A DNA stretch of 12,794 nt from Chloroflexi bacterium UBA4733 (lineage in GTDB: Bacteria > Chloroflexota > UBA4733). Positions 6,501 to 12,794 of this stretch are shown in pieces. The stretch is from contig DHIZ01000070.1 in the NCBI GenBank assembly GCA_002404055.1, positions 1-12,794 of the forward strand, given 5' to 3'. The notes beneath the pieces are model-generated. The model was not told the DNA's origin. It searched no databases and worked only from the letters and a program-made list of their open reading frames with translations. Numbering within the stretch: the stretch's first letter is position 1; each line of letters begins with the position of its first letter. A program made the position numbers and the translations under genes.

Positions 6501-8012
6501 GCCGACATGCATCCCCACGTCATTGATATGCCCTTTGAACTCCTGGCGATTGCCTTCGCGGTTGCCCTGGTCGCGGGGGGGATGGGCCCCCGACGCCTGC
6601 CACTTGGCCCGACCAGTCTTCTGATCGGCGGCTTATTGCTGGGCGCTTTGTGGCCGATCAACGTGTGGGATTACCCGACCTTCTTGATTCTGGCGATGCT
6701 GGCAATGTGGCTGCGGCACTTCCGCGGCGGGAACGCGCTGGCCGCCGCCAGACCCGCCGCCATATTTGGCATCAGCCTCCTCGTCGTTGGACGCCTGGCC
6801 TTCTGGCCGTTCTACCAGCACTTCTACGCTTTGAGTTCAGGCATCGGTCTGCCGGCCCATCACTCCGACCTTGCCCATTTTGTGCTGGTCTATGGCTTGT
6901 TCTTCCTGATTGCCGGTACTGCACTGGTGATGGAGCAAGGGCTATCGCTTGAGCGTCTGGCCATGCTGCTGTTGCCGGTACTGGCAATCACATTTATCAG
7001 CAAATCGCCGGTGTTGGGACTTTTGGCAGGGCTGCTTGTCCTCCTGTTGCGCACGGTCTGGCTGCGCCGGTATCGACCGAATGTCCTGCCCGTCTTCATG
7101 CTTGTCGGTCTGGCGCTGGCGGTCATTCTGGGAACGGAGTTGATCTATATCAAGGACCCGTTGCAGGGGGGGGACTGGCAGCGCATGAACACCGTCTTCA
7201 AGTTTGGCGTCCAGACCTGGCTGCTGCTGTCGGTCGCCTGCGGCCCCCTGCTGGTGTGGCTCGCCAGTCGCCAACCGCTGCCCTTTTGGCGTCCGTCAGC
7301 ACTGGCGCCGATAGTGTCGTCGCGGCTCAGTTCGGACCAGGAAGCATTCGCGCAAGGAGCAGCGTCGACGCCTGTGACGTCCTCGCTGCCTGCGGGCGCC
7401 CAGCGAGCCGGCCGGCGTCGGGGTCGGTTCCTCCCTGGCTGGTGGTGGGGACTGCTCTCCCTTCTGGTCGTCGGCGCTGCCGTCTATCCGGTCATGGCGC
7501 TCCCTGTCCGCATCAATGATCGTTGGCCGGTGAACGCGCCGACGCCGTCCCTCGATGGCATGGCCTTCATGCGCTACAACTACCCGAGCGACTACGCCGC
7601 CATCAGGTGGTTGCAGCAGCACGTGGCGGGAACGCCTGTGCTCCTGGAGGCGAACAAAGACGACTACACCTGGTACGGCCGCGTGTCGTGGTTCACCGGT
7701 TTGCCGACGTTGTTAGGCTGGTCGTACCACACCAGTCAGTTCCACGACCCGTCCCTGATTCCGGTGCGTCAGGACGCCATTACCACCATCTACACGACGC
7801 CTGATCCAGCCGTCGCGCTGAAGTTGCTGCGCCAATATTACGTGGGCTTGATCTACCTGGGGCCGTTGGAACGCGAGACCTATGGCGCTCCTCAAGCCGG
7901 AGCGCAGGCCGGCCTTGGACTGGCAAAGTTTCCGGCGATGGTCGGGGTGTCGCTCGATCTGCTCTACAACCAGAATGGTGTGGCAATCTACCGAGTGCGG
8001 AGCGGGGCATGA
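3528..8012 (+). CDS. Gene A: GT-C glycosyltransferase fused to DUF2298/YYY membrane domain (1494 aa)
   Basis: A large integral membrane protein in two parts. Residues about 26-447 are a multi-pass GT-C domain of the dolichyl-phosphate-mannosyltransferase type (GT39/ArnT-like). The first outer loop carries HPDER (56-60), with D58-E59 at the expected catalytic acidic pair. KFPRYMLPAIPF is the usual late-helix signature. Residues about 448-655 form a soluble, probably outer-face region. Residues about 660-1490 are a DUF2298 ('Chlor_Arch_YYY') domain: EKPME (788-792), DPWLSG (809-814), NYYYFG (818-823), INEFPFFSF (981-989), D993-M-H-P-H997, MNTVFKF (1220-1226) and a late TGLPTLLGW. Compared with gene B, it has extra loops near 868-900 and a Ser/Ala/Arg-rich linker near 1248-1305. 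The start is GTG with AGGAG upstream. GT-C enzymes take sugars from polyprenyl-phosphate carriers; donor and acceptor are unknown here. TIGR notes described YYY proteins with extra N-terminal regions, but I cannot say how common this exact fusion is. Confidence 0.88.
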   Translation: MIGVQARPTGAASSTGRRERRSWSVSWPIVALVAGLLFGGSLRFYHLNWDDGEHLHPDERQITMVAQGLHWPRPGDSVGAQARGGHGPLDPHFFAYGSLPLYLLAAAGNVTHRAGVVLAEHQLGSPAMTAQLVAGDQYGGMNLVGRFLSACFDTASILLCFLVGRRMYNAAAGAIAAAGYAVTALAVQQAHYFVVDPIVTFLVLATLLYCLRSLQSGRRSDALLSGILFGCALATKVSAAPLGLAVLLAQIVPMWQARHVLDLEQRQAAVSSRLDGLLLASLGTVAAFLIGEPYALLDWTQFRLDITQQSAMVRGVADLPYTRQYAPTIPYLYWLQGLFTWQMTPPLTLAGGAGLLWQGLRVLRRRSTGEGLLVSWWLPYLALTGAFYAKFPRYMLPAIPFMCVAAAGMAVHLGGQRAVRRRVAYSLAALTIAVAGLYCLAYAHIYATTNTRVAASDWMYQHIPTVTDGHQTVLTHEVWDDGLPLERSAVNPSWSAGRYAYADLPIYDDDTVQKQQTLIQDLQRADYVTEASEIVRGSILRNPKRYPMTVAYYQALADGSLGFQQVMDFRSVPQLFGLRLDDSGSDLNWQFYDHPPVTIYRKVRQLSAAEMAALFPAPNAVVATLPPSTPSLLLAPQTQAADNTAPSLGQMFPVNGPGMRFPVPVWLLAVELMGLLALPWSVRLLRPLPDAGYSGAKVLGILLTGWATWLLASTGMAWNTQRTTIIVLAFLAVVGVAGWLTLPDWQALLRQKWRLWLISEAVFLAAFLFFLWIRASNPDLWQLYRGGEKPMELSYITAILRSRVMPPYDPWLSGTTINYYYFGFYLMAMLFKLTRIAPTIGFNLAIPLLYGLAVQMTAAVGYAVTALLLGRPWAVGANSPLEQQRKTPRIPGRRRPYLDRRAALGALAAVWLFGVLGNLDSGPYLLGLLQHAGASTIGGGLPVLGVPLQVLAGLGHAIATGGGALPGFNYFDRTRVIPFTINEFPFFSFLYADMHPHVIDMPFELLAIAFAVALVAGGMGPRRLPLGPTSLLIGGLLLGALWPINVWDYPTFLILAMLAMWLRHFRGGNALAAARPAAIFGISLLVVGRLAFWPFYQHFYALSSGIGLPAHHSDLAHFVLVYGLFFLIAGTALVMEQGLSLERLAMLLLPVLAITFISKSPVLGLLAGLLVLLLRTVWLRRYRPNVLPVFMLVGLALAVILGTELIYIKDPLQGGDWQRMNTVFKFGVQTWLLLSVACGPLLVWLASRQPLPFWRPSALAPIVSSRLSSDQEAFAQGAASTPVTSSLPAGAQRAGRRRGRFLPGWWWGLLSLLVVGAAVYPVMALPVRINDRWPVNAPTPSLDGMAFMRYNYPSDYAAIRWLQQHVAGTPVLLEANKDDYTWYGRVSWFTGLPTLLGWSYHTSQFHDPSLIPVRQDAITTIYTTPDPAVALKLLRQYYVGLIYLGPLERETYGAPQAGAQAGLGLAKFPAMVGVSLDLLYNQNGVAIYRVRSGA

Positions 8013-8026
8013 GTGGTGCAGGGAAA

Positions 8027-8052
8027 GTGGGCGTATGCAATACGCCCCTACG
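8027..8052 (+). repeat. REP-like unit, left arm of inverted pair
   Basis: This 26-base arm is perfectly complementary to 8093-8118. Inside it GGGCGTAT-GCA-ATACGCCC (8029-8047) is itself an 8-bp hairpin with a three-base loop, followed by CTAC (8048-8051), the complement of GTAG. A short hairpin with a GTAG tetranucleotide at its foot is the hallmark of REP sequences. Confidence 0.85.
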
Positions 8053-8092
8053 CCGCGTGGTGGGCTTGCCGAGCGCTCACTTGAACGTCTCC

Positions 8093-8118
8093 CGTAGGGG
8101 CGTATTGCATACGCCCAC
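8093..8118 (-). repeat. REP-like unit, right arm of inverted pair
   Basis: GTAG (8094-8097) is followed by the hairpin GGGCGTAT-TGC-ATACGCCC (8098-8116). The arm is the exact reverse complement of 8027-8052 over 26 bases. The flanking A (8026) and T (8119) extend the pairing by one more base. Confidence 0.85.
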
Positions 8119-8199
8119 TCTCTTTCGGGTCAAACCGGTCGGTGCCGATGGCCATCAAAGCTACATTCACGAAACTGCGAAAATGGCGCTGGGCAAGCC

Positions 8200-10404
8200 A
8201 TGAGTGAAGCATTGCGCTTCTGGCTATTGGCAGAGATCACCGGCCTCCTGGCTTTGCTGGTAGCCGGGGCCTTCTTTGGGCGGCTGCCGGGCGGCGGCCT
8301 GACGCTGGCGCGGCCGTTGGGGCTGTTGCTTGCTGCCTATCCCGTGTGGCTTCTCGCCAGTCTTCATCTCTTGCCTTATGGGACGGGCAGTGGCTGGCTC
8401 GGCATGGTCGGGTTGGCGGCAGTTGCCGTTGGGGTTGCTGCCTATTCGTGGAGGAACGGAACCCGGCCGTTGGCGGCGCTGGCGCGCCGTCCCGATCGCA
8501 ACCTCTGGTTGGCGGGCGAACTGCTCTTCCTGCTGGCGTTTGCCGGCTGGACGGTGCTGCGGAGTTATGCGCCGGATGTCTGGGGCACCGAGAAGCCGAT
8601 GGATATGGCGTTCATCAACGCCATCAACCGCAGCCTGTGGATGCCGCCGCATGATCCCTGGCTCTCCGGTTCCACGATCAACTATTACTACTTCGGTCAT
8701 TTCATCATCGCCTGGCTGATCCGCTTGAGCGGCGTGCCGCCGGCGGTCGGCTTCAACCTCGGCGTGGCATTCGTCTATGCGCTGACCGCATGTACCGTAT
8801 TTGCGGTAACGGCGACCTTGTGGGCGGCGGCGCGGCGCCTGGCCGACGTGCCGGCGGTCTCGCCCATACTGCCGGGATTGGCAGCGGCGGCACTGGCGAT
8901 GTTGCTCGGCAACCTGGACGGCGCGCTGGAACTGCTCCAGAAGACGGGGCCGCTGTTGCAGTTCGATTGGTGGTCACCGTCGCGGGTCATCGTCAACACC
9001 ATCAACGAGTTCCCCTTCTTCAGCTTCCTGCTGGCCGACCTGCACGCGCACATGCTGGCGACACCTTTTGGTCTGACGGGGCTGGCGTTCGCCTTTCAGT
9101 TGGCGCTGGCCGGTCCCCGCCTTCCACGGCGCTGCGTGGGCGAGCAGCAGGATTCGGCAACTGTTGTCGCCTGTGGCGCAGAACTGTTGCTGGCTGCCCT
9201 GGTCGTCGGCAGCCTTTACGCTTTGAACGGCTGGGACTATCCGACGGAGCTGGGCATCGGCCTCCTCTGCTTGCTGCTGTGGGCGTCTCGTCGGGAAGCT
9301 GATGTACGCCTGGCGCCACTGGCGATTTGGGCGTGCGGCTGGTTGGCAGTCAGTTTGCTGCTATTTCTTCCCTTTTACCTGCACTTCAAGGCGCCGGAAG
9401 GCGGAGTGGCGATTGTGCGCCAGCATGGCTCGCTGGTGCAGTACCTGCACGACTACGCCCTCATCTACGGCCTGTTTGCCTGGGTGCTGGGGGCGGCCTT
9501 CCTCCAGCGCTGGCGCGGCCTGGGCCTGGCTGGGCGTTATGTCGTCTGGGCCGGCGTCGCGGCCCTCACGCTGTTGGCGCTGTTGGCGCCGGCGCATCTG
9601 GATGGTCTGACCGTGTTGCTGGCGGGCTGCGCCTTCGCCCTGTGGGCAGCGGCGGACGACGGCCTGGAACAACCGGCGCGGTTGTGGTGGCTGGTCGTGG
9701 GCGTGGCGATCGGGCTGGCGACGGTCGGGGAACTGGTCTATCTGCGTGACGCCTTCGCCGGTTCGCCTGACTACCGGATGAATACCGTCTTCAAGTTCGG
9801 CTACCAGGCCTGGTTCCTCTTTGCCGTTGCGGCTGGTTGCGGGGCATTCTGGAGTAAACGCTGGATGACTGCCGGCGGGCGACCATTCTGGCTCGTCGGG
9901 CTTGTGCTGCTCGCCGGCTGTGCCGGCGTCTACACCGTAGCCGGCGCCTACTCGCGCGAGGCTGGCTTCCACAGCAGGCCGACGCTGGACGGCCTGCACT
10001 GGTTGCGCGTGCAGGCGCCCGGCGACGCGGCGGCGATCGACTGGCTGAATGGCCATATCCAGGGTGCGCCGACGCTGCTGGAGGCTGTCGGCTCCGACTA
10101 CGACCCCGCCGGCCACGCCCGCGTCTCGACGTTCACCGGCCTGCCGGCGGTGCTGGGCTGGCCGGGGCACGAGGCGCAGTGGGCGCACGACCAGGGCTCG
10201 CGGCAGCAGGATGTGCAGACGCTCTACACGACGAATGACATTGCGCTCAGCCGGCAGTTGCTCACCCGTTATGCTATTCAGTATGTCTTCGTCGGATCAC
10301 TGGAACGCAGCGACTTTCCCCCGGCCGGCCTGGCCAAGTTCGCGCAGTTGGGCACGCCGGTCTTCTCAGACGGCGGCACTATCGTGTATAAGATCGGAGG
10401 GTAG
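8200..10404 (+). CDS. Gene B: stand-alone DUF2298/YYY membrane protein (734 aa)
   Basis: A highly hydrophobic, multi-pass protein that is a single DUF2298 ('Chlor_Arch_YYY') domain, within the 700-900 residue range remembered for the family. It aligns along its length with the C-terminal half of gene A. Shared landmarks are EKPMD (about 130-134), HDPWLSG, NYYYFG (161-166), INEFPFFSF (268-276), D280-L-H-A-H284, MNTVFKF (527-533), FTGLPAVLGW and a closing YTTND...RYAIQYVFVG...LE block. The N-terminus (LRFWLLAEITGLLALL) enters the membrane directly. No Shine-Dalgarno is seen before ATG 8200, so coupling to upstream translation is plausible. Gene C begins five bases after the stop, so B and C are one operon. 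I infer a lipid-linked sugar transferase or helper on the outer membrane face; no reaction is known. Confidence 0.88.
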   Translation: MSEALRFWLLAEITGLLALLVAGAFFGRLPGGGLTLARPLGLLLAAYPVWLLASLHLLPYGTGSGWLGMVGLAAVAVGVAAYSWRNGTRPLAALARRPDRNLWLAGELLFLLAFAGWTVLRSYAPDVWGTEKPMDMAFINAINRSLWMPPHDPWLSGSTINYYYFGHFIIAWLIRLSGVPPAVGFNLGVAFVYALTACTVFAVTATLWAAARRLADVPAVSPILPGLAAAALAMLLGNLDGALELLQKTGPLLQFDWWSPSRVIVNTINEFPFFSFLLADLHAHMLATPFGLTGLAFAFQLALAGPRLPRRCVGEQQDSATVVACGAELLLAALVVGSLYALNGWDYPTELGIGLLCLLLWASRREADVRLAPLAIWACGWLAVSLLLFLPFYLHFKAPEGGVAIVRQHGSLVQYLHDYALIYGLFAWVLGAAFLQRWRGLGLAGRYVVWAGVAALTLLALLAPAHLDGLTVLLAGCAFALWAAADDGLEQPARLWWLVVGVAIGLATVGELVYLRDAFAGSPDYRMNTVFKFGYQAWFLFAVAAGCGAFWSKRWMTAGGRPFWLVGLVLLAGCAGVYTVAGAYSREAGFHSRPTLDGLHWLRVQAPGDAAAIDWLNGHIQGAPTLLEAVGSDYDPAGHARVSTFTGLPAVLGWPGHEAQWAHDQGSRQQDVQTLYTTNDIALSRQLLTRYAIQYVFVGSLERSDFPPAGLAKFAQLGTPVFSDGGTIVYKIGG
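10396..10401 (+). promoter_or_regulatory. Ribosome binding site of gene C inside the end of gene B
   Basis: GGAGGG overlaps the last codons of gene B and lies 8 bases before ATG 10410, giving strong independent initiation in a tightly packed operon. Confidence 0.7.
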
Positions 10405-10409
10405 GCGCG

Positions 10410-12044
10410 ATGGCGACCATCGTTCGACCGCGGCCACTGGCCGACGTAGCGGTTGCGCCAGCGACGACGCAGCCACGGGAGCGGACACGGGCATACCCTC
10501 GTGTCAGTGTCGAGGTCGCCCTCTATATCGCGCTGGCCGTTGTGGCGCTCGCCATGCGGCTACTGTTCCTGGGCGCCAAACCGCTGCACCACGATGAGAG
10601 TTTACACGCGACCTATACCTGGTACCTCTTCCACGGCAAGGGTTACCACTACGACCCGATGATGCACGGGCCGTTCCAGATCGTCGTGACCGCCGCCATC
10701 TTCGCCCTGGTCGGCGTGAGCGACTTCACGACCCGGCTGCTCCCGGCACTCTTCGGCACAGCAATCGTGATGCTGCCCTACTTCCTGCGTCGCGAGTTAG
10801 GCCGGTTTGGCGCCCTGTTCGCCGCCGTGGTGCTGGTGGTGTCGCCGTCCTTCCTGTACATGTCCCGCTTCTACCGCAACGACATCGACGTTGCCTTTTT
10901 CACGTTGGGACTGGTCGTCTGCTACTGGCGCTTCCTGCGCGACCGCCAGCGGCGCTGGGTGATCGGCGCGCTGGCCCTCCTGGCGCTGTCCATGACGGCC
11001 AAGGAAACCACCTATATCACCATCTTCATCTTCGGCCTGTGGGTGCTCGGCGCCTTATTGTGGGAGTGGCGACGGCCGGAGCGCCGGCCTTTGCTGGACG
11101 CCTGCCGCAGCGTTGGACTGGACACCTTCCTGCTCGGCCTTGCCCTGTTCGCGTTCATCTTCACCTTCTTTTTCACGACCGCCTTTAGCTGGTTGCCTGG
11201 CCTGCGCGACGGCATCATCAAGGGCATTCAGTACTGGCTCGCGCAGCAGCCGGTGGCGCGCGGCAGTGAACCCTGGTGGTACTACTTCTCGCTGCTCGGT
11301 CCCTATGAGCCGTTAGAGGTGGGCATGGCGATCGCCGGGATCGTGCTGGCGGTGCGCCGACGCAGCGGCTTCCTGCTCTTCCTGGTCTGGTGGGCGGTGT
11401 TGAGCCTCATCATCTACTCCTGGGCCGGCGAGAAGATGCCCTGGCTGTTGCTGCACCCGCTGCTGCCGCTGGTGATGCTATCCGCCGTCTCCTTTCAGGC
11501 GCTCTGGCAAGCCGGTCGCAGCGTCGGCGCCGGGCTGGGCTGGCTCGGCGTCGCGCTCGGCATGGTCTATATGGTGCATTCCGCTATTCCGCTGGCCTAC
11601 TACCACCCGGCTGATCCCGCCGAGATGTTTATCTACACCCAGACCTCCACGGACGTGCTCGACGCGATGCGCCAGATTGACGCGGTGGCACTGCGTTCGG
11701 GCGACGGGCAGCAGATGCGCGTGATGGTGGATCCCGAGGACTGGTGGCCGTTCGTCTGGTATCTGCGCGACTATCCCAACGCCGCCGCCGGCGTGCCAAC
11801 CGGCGCTACCGGCAATCCACCCGTGGTGATCGCCGCCGATTCCGACGTCGCCACCGCCGAAGCGCTACTCGCCAATGGCTACCAGGAGGAGCACCTGAAA
11901 CTGCGCGAGTGGTGGATTCCCGACTGGAAGGCGCAATCCCTCCACAACTGGTGGAACTGGCTGCTCTACCGCCAGAACTGGAACCCGCGCGGTTCAACGG
12001 ATTTCTATCTGTTCATTCGGAAGGATTTGAGCGGAGGGCTGTGA
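10410..12044 (+). CDS. Gene C: TIGR03663-type GT-C-like membrane glycosyltransferase (544 aa)
   Basis: A multi-pass membrane protein with a Pro/Arg-rich cytoplasmic N-terminus (1-30), then helices. Its early outer loop carries HHDESLH, with D62-E63 as the acidic pair, and HGP (86-88). These DE and HGP signatures, together with conserved arginines such as R50, are the invariant features recalled for TIGR03663. That family shows weak N-terminal similarity to dolichyl-phosphate-mannose mannosyltransferases and usually sits near DUF2298/YYY genes, exactly as here. The C-terminal third is less hydrophobic ([18 protein letters not shown], then W-rich FYLFIRKD) and probably folds outside the membrane. 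It follows gene B by five bases with its own ribosome site. It likely transfers a sugar from a polyprenyl-phosphate donor; acceptor unknown. The last 51 bases overlap mutS on the opposite strand. Confidence 0.88.
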   Translation: MATIVRPRPLADVAVAPATTQPRERTRAYPRVSVEVALYIALAVVALAMRLLFLGAKPLHHDESLHATYTWYLFHGKGYHYDPMMHGPFQIVVTAAIFALVGVSDFTTRLLPALFGTAIVMLPYFLRRELGRFGALFAAVVLVVSPSFLYMSRFYRNDIDVAFFTLGLVVCYWRFLRDRQRRWVIGALALLALSMTAKETTYITIFIFGLWVLGALLWEWRRPERRPLLDACRSVGLDTFLLGLALFAFIFTFFFTTAFSWLPGLRDGIIKGIQYWLAQQPVARGSEPWWYYFSLLGPYEPLEVGMAIAGIVLAVRRRSGFLLFLVWWAVLSLIIYSWAGEKMPWLLLHPLLPLVMLSAVSFQALWQAGRSVGAGLGWLGVALGMVYMVHSAIPLAYYHPADPAEMFIYTQTSTDVLDAMRQIDAVALRSGDGQQMRVMVDPEDWWPFVWYLRDYPNAAAGVPTGATGNPPVVIAADSDVATAEALLANGYQEEHLKLREWWIPDWKAQSLHNWWNWLLYRQNWNPRGSTDFYLFIRKDLSGGL

Positions 12045-12794
12045 TCTTGCCCGCCGCTGCAACTCGAATAGCCGGTTTAACGCCTCCATCGGCGTCATCG
12101 CCAGTACGTCGAGCGCGGCGATCTCCTGGTTCAGGCCATCCGGTTCCGCGAAGAGTGACGGTTGCAGCGTCTCGCGCAGTTGGCGTGAGGCGCGACCGGT
12201 GCGACCCGAGCCCCGCGCGGCTCGCCCTTTCTCCAATTCCGTCAGCAACTCTTCGGCACGGCGCGTGACGGCTTTCGGTACGCCGGCCAGGCGGGCGACG
12301 TGGATGCCGTAGCTGCGGTCGGCGCCGCCGGGCACGATCTTGTGCAGGAAGACGACACGCTCGCCTACCTCGTCGACAGCGACATTGTAGTTGCGCACGC
12401 GTGGCAGGATGGCCGCCAGGTCGATCAGTTCGTGGTAGTGCGTGGCAAAGAGGGTACGGCAACCCAGGGTGGGGGCGTTATGCAGGTACTCGACGGCGGC
12501 TCGGGCGATGGCCAGGCCGTCGTAGGTGCTGGTGCCTCGCCCGATTTCATCGAGCACTACCAGGCTGCGGCGAGTGGCGTGGTTGAGGATGTTGGCCAGC
12601 TCCAGCATCTCCACCATGAAGGTGGACTGCCCCAGCGCCAGGTCGTCTTGCGCGCCGACGCGGGTGAAGATGCGGTCGGTCAGGCCGACGATGGCCGATG
12701 CCGCCGGGACGTAGCTGCCGATCTGGGCCATCAGGGCAATGAGCGCGGTCTGCCGGAGGTAGGTCGACTTGCCGGCCATGTTGGGTCCGGTGAT
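11994..12794 (-). CDS. mutS: DNA mismatch repair protein MutS, C-terminal part (5' end beyond window)
   Basis: The visible 266 residues are the ATPase domain and C-terminal helix-turn-helix region of MutS, which recognises mismatches and, through ATP binding, recruits MutL. The frame enters the window at its right edge as ITGPN and continues [10 protein letters not shown], completing Walker A (GPNMAGKST). Walker B is [11 protein letters not shown], followed by the STYDG dimer-interface segment, and the switch histidine lies in ATHYHEL. After the ATPase, the region [17 protein letters not shown] is the usual helical C-terminal extension. The final [17 protein letters not shown] is the typical MutS terminus. 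A further tail of about 20 residues (ending LPNEQIEIR) is mostly encoded inside the end of gene C, read on the other strand. The missing N-terminal about 600 residues lie beyond 12794. Confidence 0.95.
   Translation of the reverse strand: MTGPNMAGKSTYLRQTALIALMAQIGSYVPAASAIVGLTDRIFTRVGAQDDLALGQSTFMVEMLELANILNHATRRSLVVLDEIGRGTSTYDGLAIARAAVEYLHNAPTLGCRTLFATHYHELIDLAAILPRVRNYNVAVDEVGERVVFLHKIVPGGADRSYGIHVARLAGVPKAVTRRAEELLTELEKGRAARGSGRTGRASRQLRETLQPSLFAEPDGLNQEIAALDVLAMTPMEALNRLFELQRRARSQPSAQILPNEQIEIR

Larger units (their letters stand above)
8027..8118. repeat. REPIN/BIME-like inverted doublet (26-bp arms, 40-bp spacer)
   Basis: Two REP-like units face each other with their GTAG boxes inward. 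The transcript can fold either as two small hairpins or as one 26-bp stem with a 40-base loop. It lies 14 bases after gene A and 81 bases before gene B. Known REP doublets are spread by RAYT (TnpA-REP) enzymes and can act on mRNA stability, transcription attenuation or gyrase/IHF binding. There is no RAYT gene in this window. A long stem without a T-tract is more likely to protect upstream mRNA or damp downstream expression than to terminate fully. Confidence 0.8.
8009..8203 (+). other. Bridging 64-codon ORF joining genes A and B through ATGA overlaps
   Basis: An ORF starts at ATG 8009, sharing ATGA with the stop of gene A, and ends at TGA 8201-8203, sharing ATGA with the start of gene B. The predicted peptide runs through the inverted repeat (VGVCNTPLRR, RRGVLHTP) and has no recognisable domain, so it is unlikely to be a functional protein. 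It may still matter as a translational relay: gene B has no evident Shine-Dalgarno sequence, and ribosomes leaving A could reinitiate here and then on B. Treat it as a coupling ORF candidate, not a proven gene. Confidence 0.25.
8008..8206. repeat. 8-bp direct repeats CATGAGTG bounding the A-B gap
   Basis: CATGAGTG occurs at 8008-8015, across the stop of gene A, and again at 8199-8206, across the start of gene B. They bracket all non-coding DNA between the two genes, including the REPIN-like repeat. This could be a target-site duplication, which would mean B once began directly at A's stop codon. It could also be chance, since ATGA is a common junction motif. The inverted repeat is not flush with these borders, which weakens the insertion reading. 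Confidence 0.35.

Noticed and set aside
8027..8118. Reading the inverted repeat as a CRISPR fragment or an intrinsic terminator
   Set aside because: There are only two copies, in opposite orientation, with no regular direct repeats or spacers. The stem is not followed by a T-tract, so neither label fits; REPIN-like fits better.
9361..10188. 275-codon open frame on the minus strand
   Set aside because: Antisense to gene B, low-complexity Arg/Gln-rich translation, no ribosome site; a GC-content shadow.

Overview
The window is a GC-rich bacterial chromosome segment, most likely from the phylum Chloroflexota. This is inferred chiefly from three adjacent genes of the DUF2298/'Chlor_Arch_YYY' and TIGR03663 membrane-protein families. 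From memory, these families occur together in Chloroflexi and some Archaea and in few other lineages. I see no phage, transposase or CRISPR array, so it reads as ordinary chromosome with one accessory-looking repeat.

Layout. Positions 1-999 hold the 3' part of a nickel-dependent racemase of the LarA family (5' end outside the window). A small 85-residue protein of unknown function (1094-1351) and a tRNA-Pro(UGG) gene (1474-1547) follow. On the minus strand lie a sugar phosphate isomerase/epimerase-type TIM barrel (1562-2410) and a RimJ/RimL-like GNAT acetyltransferase (2522-3130). A perfect TATAAT box at 3218 sits in the divergent region. It faces a very short, strongly basic 39-residue ORF starting at TTG (3330-3449).

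The main content is a plus-strand cluster at 3528-12044. Gene A (1494 aa) fuses a dolichyl-phosphate-mannosyltransferase-like GT-C enzyme to a DUF2298/YYY domain. Gene B (734 aa) is a stand-alone DUF2298/YYY protein homologous to the C-terminal half of A. Gene C (544 aa) is a TIGR03663-type GT-C-like protein. Together they look like a membrane apparatus that moves sugars from lipid carriers on the outer face of the membrane. The acceptor and product cannot be read from the sequence, and the families are, to my knowledge, uncharacterised.

Between A and B sits a 26-bp perfect inverted repeat. Each arm is itself a hairpin bordered by GTAG/CTAC, the layout of REP/REPIN elements. An ORF crossing this insert overlaps the stop of A and the start of B by ATGA at each end. 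Position 11994 to the window end carries the C-terminal ATPase part of MutS on the minus strand. Its last 17 codons (stop included) overlap the end of gene C tail to tail.

The strongest candidate for an undescribed system is the A-B-C cassette, possibly with the small basic protein ahead of it.
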